Assembly (NCBI GenBank): GCA_035535495.1 | Contig: DATLQA010000146.1 | Location: forward strand, 1-17,718 | Reading direction: 5' to 3' | Length of the DNA: 17,718 nucleotides | Source of the DNA: DASUZB01 sp035535495 | GTDB taxonomy: Bacteria > Actinomycetota > CALGFH01 | Part shown: positions 12,800-17,718 of the stretch, in pieces | Numbering within the stretch: the first letter of the stretch is position 1 | How the letters are laid out: each line of letters opens with the position of its first letter | The notes under the pieces: generated by a model | Seen by the model: only the letters and a program-made list of their open reading frames with translations | What the model was told of the DNA's origin: nothing | The model's database searches: none | Program-made: the position numbers and the translations under genes

Positions 12800-13378
12800 A
12801 TGAGCGATCTCCGACGGCGTGACGTCAACGACCCGGCGGCGCTGCGCGCCCTGGCGCACCCGCTCCGGCTCCAGCTCCTCGAGCAGCTCACCGTGCACGG
12901 GCCGGCCACGGCCACCACCCTCGCCGCCCGGCTCGGCCACAACACCGGCGCCACCAGCTACCACCTCAGGCAGCTCGAACGCTTCGGCTTCGTGGAGGAG
13001 GAGCAGGGCCGCGGCCGCGGCCGGGAGCGCTGGTGGCGGTACGTACCTGGCGACGTCCGCTTCGCCGCGACTGCGACGCCCTCGACCGAGCTGCGGACCG
13101 CCGCCGACGAGCTGATGCGCCGCCAGCTCGAGCAGGCCGAGCAGGTGCTCGCCCGCTACCTGCGCTCCCGGGACCGCTACCGGGACTGGGACGAGGCGGC
13201 CCTGTTCTCCAACTCGACCATGCACCTGACCCCCTCCGAGCTGGCCGAGTTCGGCGAGGCGCTGGTCGACCTGATGAAGGCGTACTGGCGACCGCCGGAG
13301 GCGCGGCCGCCGGACGCCCGGCCGGTCGCCGCGCAGTTCTACGCGTTCCCCTGGCCGGACACCGCCGAGGAGCAGTGA
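12800..13378 (+). CDS. ArsR-family winged-helix transcriptional regulator
   Basis: A 192-residue DNA-binding protein. Residues about 10-85 form the winged helix: ALAHPLRLQLLEQL (17-30), TATTLAARLGHNTGATSYHLRQLERFGFV (recognition helix about 47-60), then a basic RGRGRERWWRY wing. The remaining 100 residues are helical and charged, longer than metal-sensing ArsR proteins. There is no cysteine anywhere, so classic As/Zn/Cd thiolate sensing is excluded; a small-molecule ligand is more likely. Start ATG 12800 is set by the leaderless promoter; a frame extending to 12761 would run back over that promoter. The stop overlaps the MFS start (TGATG), so both are made together, and the regulator probably represses the pair until the exporter's substrate is present. 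Confidence 0.92.
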   Translation: MSDLRRRDVNDPAALRALAHPLRLQLLEQLTVHGPATATTLAARLGHNTGATSYHLRQLERFGFVEEEQGRGRGRERWWRYVPGDVRFAATATPSTELRTAADELMRRQLEQAEQVLARYLRSRDRYRDWDEAALFSNSTMHLTPSELAEFGEALVDLMKAYWRPPEARPPDARPVAAQFYAFPWPDTAEEQ

Positions 13379-14709
13379 TGCGGACCGCCGCCGCCGGCCC
13401 GCTGTCCCGCCCTGGCTTCCGCCGCTACTGGGCGGCACAGACCGTCTCGGTCGTCGGCGACCAGGTGAGCCTGCTGGCGCTCCCGCTGACCGCGGTGCTC
13501 ACCCTGCACCTCTCCGCCGGCGGGATGGGCCTGCTCACCGCCGCCGGCTACGCCCCCCACCTGCTGTTCTCGCTGCTCGCCGGGGGCTGGATCGACCGCT
13601 CCTCGCGCCGCCGGGTGATCATGATCGGCGCCGACCTGGGCCGCGCCCTGGTGGTGGCGTCGGTGCCGCTCGCGGTCGCGGCGGGCGCGCTCAGCCCGGC
13701 GCACCTCTACCTGGTCGCGTTCCTCGCGGGCACGCTGACGGTGTTCTTCGACCAGTCCGCCACCTCGCTGCTGGTGTTGCTCACCCGGCCGGAAGAGCTG
13801 CTCGCCGCCAACGGGCACCTCAGCACCAGCCAGGCCGCGGCGCAGGTCGGCGGGCCCAGCCTGGGCGGCCTGCTGGTCGGCGCCGTCGGCGCTCCGGTGG
13901 CGCTGCTGGCCGACGCCGCCTCGTTCCTCGCCTCCGGCGCGCTGTTGGCGGCCATCCCCGTCGCCGAGCCCCGCGTCGCCCGCGACCGCGAGCCGCCGGC
14001 CTGGCGCGCGATCGGCGAGGGGGTCCGCTTCGTGCTCCGCGACCCGGTGCTGCGCGCCTCGGCGGCCTGCACCAGCACGATGAACTTCTTCAACCTGATG
14101 CTCAACGCCATCCTGGTGCTGTACATGAGCCGCACCCTCGGGCTCGGCCCGGCCACCATCGGGTTCGTGTTCGGCGCCGGCGCGGTCGGCGCGCTGCTCG
14201 GCGCGGTGGTCGCGCCGCGCCTGGCCCGCGTCATCGGCTTCGGCCCGGCGATCATCGCCGGCGCGGTGGCCTTCCCCTCCTCGGCCCTGCTGGTCCCGCT
14301 CGCCGGTGGCGCCCACGCCAGGGCCGCCCTGGTGCTCACCGCCGCCGAGTTCATCGCCGGCATCGGCGTGATGGCCTTCGACGTCAACGACAACACGCTG
14401 CTCGCCCTGCGCGTCCCCTACCGCCTCCGCGGCCGCGCCAGCGGCACCAACCGGTTCCTCGCCTACGGCTCGCGGCCGCTCGGCGCCCTGACCGGCGGCT
14501 GGCTCGCCGGCGCCATCGGCCTGCGGCCGACGCTCTGGGTCGCCGCGGTCGGCGGCCTGCTCGCCGCGGCCTGGCTGCTGCCCTCCCCCATCCGGCGCAT
14601 GCGCACCCCGCCCGCGCAGGTCACCGACCCGCCACCGGCATGGTGTCCGACGCCAACGACAGCAGTCTCGACTGCATCTGAGGCCGAGCGGTCGAACGGG
14701 CCGGTGTGA
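13378..14709 (+). CDS. MFS exporter (MFS_3 / EntS-like)
   Basis: A 443-residue proton-driven permease with about 12 helices. The N-terminal FRRYWAAQTVSVVGDQVSLLALP and the loop GGWIDRSSRRRVI (motif A position) are typical of the EntS / MFS_3 branch, which exports siderophores, macrolides and other drugs. Helices run to about residue 400, followed by a polar tail of some 40 residues rich in Pro, Thr and Ser without recognisable structure. The ATG at 13378 overlaps the regulator stop by one base (TGATG), indicating translational coupling. Its substrate is likely the signal sensed by the ArsR partner. It ends 6 bp from the convergent threonine ammonia-lyase gene. Confidence 0.92.
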   Translation: MRTAAAGPLSRPGFRRYWAAQTVSVVGDQVSLLALPLTAVLTLHLSAGGMGLLTAAGYAPHLLFSLLAGGWIDRSSRRRVIMIGADLGRALVVASVPLAVAAGALSPAHLYLVAFLAGTLTVFFDQSATSLLVLLTRPEELLAANGHLSTSQAAAQVGGPSLGGLLVGAVGAPVALLADAASFLASGALLAAIPVAEPRVARDREPPAWRAIGEGVRFVLRDPVLRASAACTSTMNFFNLMLNAILVLYMSRTLGLGPATIGFVFGAGAVGALLGAVVAPRLARVIGFGPAIIAGAVAFPSSALLVPLAGGAHARAALVLTAAEFIAGIGVMAFDVNDNTLLALRVPYRLRGRASGTNRFLAYGSRPLGALTGGWLAGAIGLRPTLWVAAVGGLLAAAWLLPSPIRRMRTPPAQVTDPPPAWCPTPTTAVSTASEAERSNGPV

Positions 14710-14715
14710 TCCAGG

Positions 14716-15960
14716 TCACCTGGTCGGCTCGACGTGGAAGCCGGCGCGCTCGAGGTCGGCGACGATCTCGCTGCGGTGGACGGAGTTGCGCGTCTCCAGG
14801 GTGAGGCGGATCTCCACCTTGGCCACGGCCAGGTCCATGCCGGAGCGGTGGTGCTCGACCGAGAGCACGTTGAGGCCGAGCCTGGCGACCTCGGCGGTGA
14901 GCGCGGCCAGCTGGCCGGGGCGGTCGTCGACCACCACGCGGAGGGCGACGTAGCGGCCGGCGGCTGACAGGCCGTGGTCGATCAGCTTGATCAGCAGGAG
15001 CGGGTCGACGTTGCCGCCCGACAGGACCGCGGCAACCGGTCCCGACCCAGGCACCTTGCCGGCGAGGACGGCGGCCAGCGCGGCGGCGCCGGCCGGCTCC
15101 ACCACCGCCTTGGCCCGCTCCAGGAGCAGCAGCACGGCCTGGCTGATCTCCTCATCGGTGACGGTGACCAGCTCGTCCACGTAGGCGCGGACGTGCGCCA
15201 TGGTGAGCGGCGAGGGTGACTTGACGGCGATCCCGTCCGCCAGGGTGTCGACGCGGTCCAGCCGCACGCACCGGCCCGCCGCCAGCGAGGCCTCCATGGC
15301 GGCGGCGCCGGCCGCCTCCACGCCGACCACCCGCACCTCGGGCCGGAGCTCGGCCATGGCGGCGGCGATCCCGGATATCAGGCCGCCGCCGCCGATGGCG
15401 ACCACCACGGTCTCGGCGTCGGGCGCCTCGGAGGCCAGCTCCAGGCCGATGGTGCCCTGCCCGGCGATGATCAGCGGGTCGTCGAACGGCGGCACGAAGG
15501 CGGCGCCGTGCTCGTCCGCGAAGCGCTTGGCCAGGCCGATGCAGTCGTCGACCGTGTCGCCCTCGAGCACCATGTCGGCGCCGTAGTTGCGGGTCGCCTC
15601 GACCTTCGGCAGCGGCGCGTTGGCCGGCATGAAGATGGTCGCCTTGTGGCCGGTGAGGGACGCCGCCAGGGCCACACCCTGGGCGTGGTTGCCGGCCGAG
15701 CCGGCAACCACCGGACGGCCGGCGTCGAGGCGGCTGATGTGGTTGTAGGCGCCGCGGATCTTGAACGAGCCGGTCCGTTGCAGGTGCTCCGGTTTGAGCA
15801 GGATGGGCCGGCCGGCGATGCGGCTGAGGGTCTCGGACCGGTCCACCGGGGTGCGCCGCCGGACGCCGCTCACCCGCCGGCCCGCCTCCCTCACGTCCTC
15901 CAGGCCGATCAGCGGCACCTCCGCCTCGGAAGCGCCGTGCTTCGCCGCACCAGAGCGCAT
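14716..15960 (-). CDS. ilvA: Threonine ammonia-lyase with ACT domain
   Basis: A 414-residue fold-type II PLP enzyme converting threonine to 2-oxobutanoate and ammonia, the first step toward isoleucine. PLP lysine is Lys67 in TGSFKIRGAYN; SAGNHAQG (88-95) holds the substrate and GGGGLISG (190-197) binds the cofactor phosphate; SGGNVD (314-319) closes the site. Residues about 337-410 form one ACT domain (VVVDDRPGQLAALTAEVARLG), likely for allosteric control. The length and single ACT domain fit the medium form (TdcB-like plus ACT) rather than the long E. coli IlvA, so a catabolic role or serine dehydratase activity is possible. ATG 15960 has TATCGT 6 nt upstream, a leaderless arrangement. A branched-chain aminotransferase end lies 1.6 kb upstream on the same strand. 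Confidence 0.93.
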   Translation of the reverse strand: MRSGAAKHGASEAEVPLIGLEDVREAGRRVSGVRRRTPVDRSETLSRIAGRPILLKPEHLQRTGSFKIRGAYNHISRLDAGRPVVAGSAGNHAQGVALAASLTGHKATIFMPANAPLPKVEATRNYGADMVLEGDTVDDCIGLAKRFADEHGAAFVPPFDDPLIIAGQGTIGLELASEAPDAETVVVAIGGGGLISGIAAAMAELRPEVRVVGVEAAGAAAMEASLAAGRCVRLDRVDTLADGIAVKSPSPLTMAHVRAYVDELVTVTDEEISQAVLLLLERAKAVVEPAGAAALAAVLAGKVPGSGPVAAVLSGGNVDPLLLIKLIDHGLSAAGRYVALRVVVDDRPGQLAALTAEVARLGLNVLSVEHHRSGMDLAVAKVEIRLTLETRNSVHRSEIVADLERAGFHVEPTR

Positions 15961-15966
15961 GCTCCG

Positions 15967-15972
15967 ACGATA
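15967..15972 (-). promoter_or_regulatory. ilvA -10 box (leaderless promoter)
   Basis: TATCGT on the minus strand matches TAnnnT and ends 6 nt before the ATG at 15960, the same spacing as at gltX and the arsR gene. No -35 match is seen. GGAG directly before the ATG is too close to work as a normal ribosome binding site. Confidence 0.5.
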
Positions 15973-16011
15973 CCGTTCCTGGTGCGCCGGTGCCCGCGGG
16001 CGGCGGCGTGG

Positions 16012-16575
16012 TCAGGCGCCCGCCGACCAGAGCGGCGGCCGGCCGGCTCGCTGTTCGAGGTCGAGCAGCAGGCGCTTTCGGTCGAGGCCGCCGCCGTAGC
16101 CGGTCAGGGCACCGGAGGCGCCGATGACCCGGTGGCAGGGGAGGACGATCGGGATCGGGTTGCGGCCGTTGGCCATGCCGACGGCCCGGCTCGCGCTGGG
16201 ACGGCCGAGCCGGGCGGCGAGCTCGCCGTAGGTGGTGGTGTGGCCGTAGGGGATGTCGGCGAGCAGCTCCCAGACCTGCCGCTGGAAGCCGGCGCCGCCG
16301 AGCGCGACCGGGAGGTCGAAGACGGCGAGCTCGCCGGCGAAGTACGCCCGCAGCTGCTCGACCGCGCCGGCGAGCGGGGCCGGGTCGGCGAGCCAGTCGG
16401 CGCCGATCTGGACGGCGTGCCTGCCGTGGAGCTCGAAGTCGATGGTGACCAGCGACTGGCCGTCACTGACCAGCAGCAGCTCCCCGATGGCGGTCTGGGC
16501 GACGGTGTAGCGGCGTCGGGCGGCGTGGTCGAGGTCGAGGAAGTGGACGCCGACCGCGGTCGTGGCAGGGTTCAT
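16012..16575 (-). CDS. ogt: Methylated-DNA-protein-cysteine S-methyltransferase
   Basis: A 187-residue suicide repair protein that takes alkyl groups from O6-alkylguanine in DNA onto its own cysteine. The active-site motif is PCHRV with Cys147; the upstream FQRQVWELLADIPYGHTTTYGELA (97-120) holds the helix-turn-helix with the tyrosine, and RAVGMANGRNPIPIVLPC is the usual lead-in. The N-domain is short and lacks the Ada metal-cysteine site, so this is Ogt/MGMT type. ATG 16575 overlaps the alkA stop (ATGA, 4 bp) and has AAGGAG 8 nt upstream, so the two are co-translated. It forms an alkylation-repair operon with the upstream glycosylase. Confidence 0.95.
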   Translation of the reverse strand: MNPATTAVGVHFLDLDHAARRRYTVAQTAIGELLLVSDGQSLVTIDFELHGRHAVQIGADWLADPAPLAGAVEQLRAYFAGELAVFDLPVALGGAGFQRQVWELLADIPYGHTTTYGELAARLGRPSASRAVGMANGRNPIPIVLPCHRVIGASGALTGYGGGLDRKRLLLDLEQRAGRPPLWSAGA

Positions 16576-17519
16576 GAGGCGAGCTCCTTGGCACCGCCGG
16601 CCGGCGGCGGCACCGGACCGGCGGCCGGGTCGGCCTCCGGGGTGTCCAGGACCCCCCAGAGGTGCTGCATGGCGTACGAGCGCCACGGCCGCCAGTGCAG
16701 CGCCGCCGCCTCCGCCGCGGCCGGGTCGGACGGTTGCCCGAGCCGGCGCAGGGCATGGCGGACGCCCAGGTCGGTCGGGAGGAACACGTCGGGGTCGCCG
16801 AGGGCGCGCATGCGGATGTAGGCGACCGTCCACGGGCCGATGCCCGGCAGGGCGAGCAGCTCGCCGGTGGCCTGGTCGCGGTCGGCATCCGGGTGGAGCA
16901 GGATGCGGCCGTCGGCCAGCGCGCGGGCCAGGCCGAGGAGCGCGTCGCGCCTGGCGCGGGGCATGGCGAGGGCGGCCGGGTCGGCGGCGGCGATCGCCTC
17001 GGCGCTGGGGAAGGTGTGGGTGACGGTGCCGGACGGGACGCGCAGCGGGGTGCCGTGGCGGGCGGCGAGCCGCCCGGCGAGCGTCCGGGCGGCGGCGACG
17101 CTGACCTGCTGGCCGAGCACGGCGCGGATGGCCAGCTCGGCCGGGTCGACGTGGCCGGGGACGCGCCGGCCGGGGCTCGCGGCGACCAGCGGAGCGAGCA
17201 GGCGGTCCTGGCTGAGGCGGTCGGAGATCGGCACCGGGTCGGTGTCGAGGTCGAGCAGCCGCCGGCAGCGGCCCACGGCGGCGTCGAGGTCGCGCCGGTC
17301 GTCCAGGCGCAACCGGCACTGGACGTGGCCGGCCGACTCGCCGGCCTCCACCGTGACCAGGCAGCTGCCGTGCGGCAGGGTGAGCGCCCGGCGGTAGACC
17401 CCGCCGGCGCACTCCTCCACGCCGGGGACCGCACGGGCGGCGAGGAAGCGGAGCAGCGCGGCCAGGTCGAGCGGCTGCCGGTAGGGCAGGCGGAGGCTGA
17501 TGGTCCCGTCGTCGGTCAC
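16572..17519 (-). CDS. alkA: DNA-3-methyladenine glycosylase II (AlkA type)
   Basis: A 315-residue base-excision repair glycosylase that removes 3-methyladenine and other alkylated bases. Residues 1-115 match the AlkA N-terminal beta domain (YRQPLDLAALLRFLAARAVPGVE). The HhH-GPD domain follows: IRAVLGQQVSV (131-141), hairpin LPGIGPWTVAYI (224-235) and catalytic Asp250 in FLPTDLGVR, then WRPWRSYAMQHLW (276-288). The Ada methyl-acceptor and AraC domains fused to AlkA in mycobacteria are missing, so control must come from elsewhere. Start is GTG 17519 (no ribosome site), with GAGAAT 6 nt upstream as a possible -10 box, again leaderless in type. It leads the alkA-ogt pair. Confidence 0.93.
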   Translation of the reverse strand: MTDDGTISLRLPYRQPLDLAALLRFLAARAVPGVEECAGGVYRRALTLPHGSCLVTVEAGESAGHVQCRLRLDDRRDLDAAVGRCRRLLDLDTDPVPISDRLSQDRLLAPLVAASPGRRVPGHVDPAELAIRAVLGQQVSVAAARTLAGRLAARHGTPLRVPSGTVTHTFPSAEAIAAADPAALAMPRARRDALLGLARALADGRILLHPDADRDQATGELLALPGIGPWTVAYIRMRALGDPDVFLPTDLGVRHALRRLGQPSDPAAAEAAALHWRPWRSYAMQHLWGVLDTPEADPAAGPVPPPAGGAKELAS

Positions 17520-17525
17520 GCCGGC

Positions 17526-17542
17526 ATTCTCACCCGCGGGTG
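17526..17542 (-). promoter_or_regulatory. alkA-ogt promoter region with 12-bp palindrome
   Basis: GAGAAT (17526-17531 on the minus strand) ends 6 nt before the alkA GTG and keeps the key A and T of a -10 box. It abuts a perfect 12-bp palindrome, CACCCGCGGGTG (17531-17542), which would lie in the promoter spacer and could bind a repressor or activator. It does not match the actinobacterial SOS box. It is GC-rich, so chance is possible. Confidence 0.4.
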
Positions 17543-17572
17543 GGACGGTCGCGGTGGCTCGGGGTCGGCGCC

Positions 17573-17718
17573 TCAGGCGACGTGCTCGAGCCAGTCGGTG
17601 TAGCGGGGCTCCCGGCCACGGGTCGCGGCGGTGAACACCTCCTGCAACCGCCGGGTCACCGGCCCCGGCTCCCCAAGCACCCGATCATCAACCTCCCGGA
17701 TCGGCACCACCTCCGCCG
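17573..17718 (-). CDS. ilvE: Branched-chain amino acid aminotransferase (3' end only)
   Basis: An open minus-strand frame enters from the right edge and stops at TGA 17573-17575, giving the last 48 or so residues. They read VVPIREVDDRVLGEPGPVT, then RRLQEVFTAATRG and finally YTDWLEHV. The V-D-x-R-x-x-G-x-P-G-P-V-T-x-x-L-Q-x-x-F-x-x-x-x-x-G pattern followed by a final W-L motif is the C-terminus of class IV aminotransferases of the IlvE type, which interconvert leucine, isoleucine and valine with their keto acids. Related class IV enzymes (PabC, D-amino acid transaminase) are less likely. It ends 53 bp before alkA on the same strand and stands in the same part of metabolism as the threonine ammonia-lyase. 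Confidence 0.75.
   Translation of the reverse strand, partial: AEVVPIREVDDRVLGEPGPVTRRLQEVFTAATRGREPRYTDWLEHVA

Noticed and set aside
14640..14681. Tiny ATG open frame (13 codons) inside the MFS 3' tail as a peptide gene
   Set aside because: No ribosome binding site, no partner genes for peptide maturation, and fully inside the MFS coding frame.
14711..14723. CCAGGTCACCTGG palindrome between the convergent MFS and ilvA genes as a terminator
   Set aside because: Only one base separates the arms, so it cannot form a normal RNA hairpin, and no T tract follows; part of it is the ilvA stop region.
17520..17542. SOS (LexA) box or Ada box at the alkA promoter
   Set aside because: The palindrome lacks GAAC-N4-GTTC and any Ada-box-like A/T-rich sequence.

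Overview
This window looks like chromosomal DNA from a very GC-rich member of the Actinomycetota. The signs are strong G/C bias at third codon positions, frequent GTG starts, several promoters whose -10 box lies 6 nt before the start codon (leaderless mRNAs), and a gltX / FAH-hydrolase neighbourhood of the kind I recall from mycobacteria and streptomycetes. The exact lineage cannot be fixed from sequence alone. No insertion sequence, phage gene, CRISPR array or origin was seen, and no gene-free stretch exceeds 300 bases.

Layout. 2-661 (+): C-terminal half of an MFS permease of the AmpG/RhtX type, cut by the window edge. 662-902: non-coding, with three tandem 10-bp repeats and a strong hairpin. 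903-978 (-): tRNA-Glu(CTC). 1038-2498 (-): gltX, which charges tRNA-Glu and reads directly toward it. 2584-3681 (+): GT4 glycosyltransferase. 3684-4451 (-): FAH-family hydrolase.

4533-7494 (-) is the most interesting locus. Three tightly coupled genes (4-bp GTGA overlaps at both junctions) encode, in order of transcription, an acyl-CoA-dehydrogenase-fold flavoprotein, a UbiG-type O-methyltransferase and a type III polyketide synthase. Divergent from them, at 7728-9308 (+), is a membrane acyltransferase-3 protein with an extra C-terminal membrane domain. This resembles in logic the phenolic-lipid (alkylresorcinol/alkylquinone) operons of Streptomyces, but with a different flavoenzyme. The likely flow is that the PKS builds an alkyl-phenol or alkyl-pyrone from a fatty acyl starter, the flavoprotein oxidises it, the methyltransferase caps a hydroxyl, and the membrane acyltransferase may act on this or another envelope molecule.

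9354-9812 (-): small four-helix membrane protein. 9938-10597 (+): HAD hydrolase. 10693-12018 (+): serS, with a palindrome beside its -10 box and a hairpin in its leader. 12033-12647 (+): DUF1684 protein. 12800-14709 (+): cysteine-free ArsR-type regulator coupled (TGATG) to an MFS exporter, with an AT-rich palindromic operator over its promoter. 14716-15960 (-): threonine ammonia-lyase with ACT domain. 16012-17519 (-): alkylation-repair pair alkA-ogt, coupled by ATGA. 17573-17718 (-): the C-terminus of a branched-chain aminotransferase, cut by the window edge.
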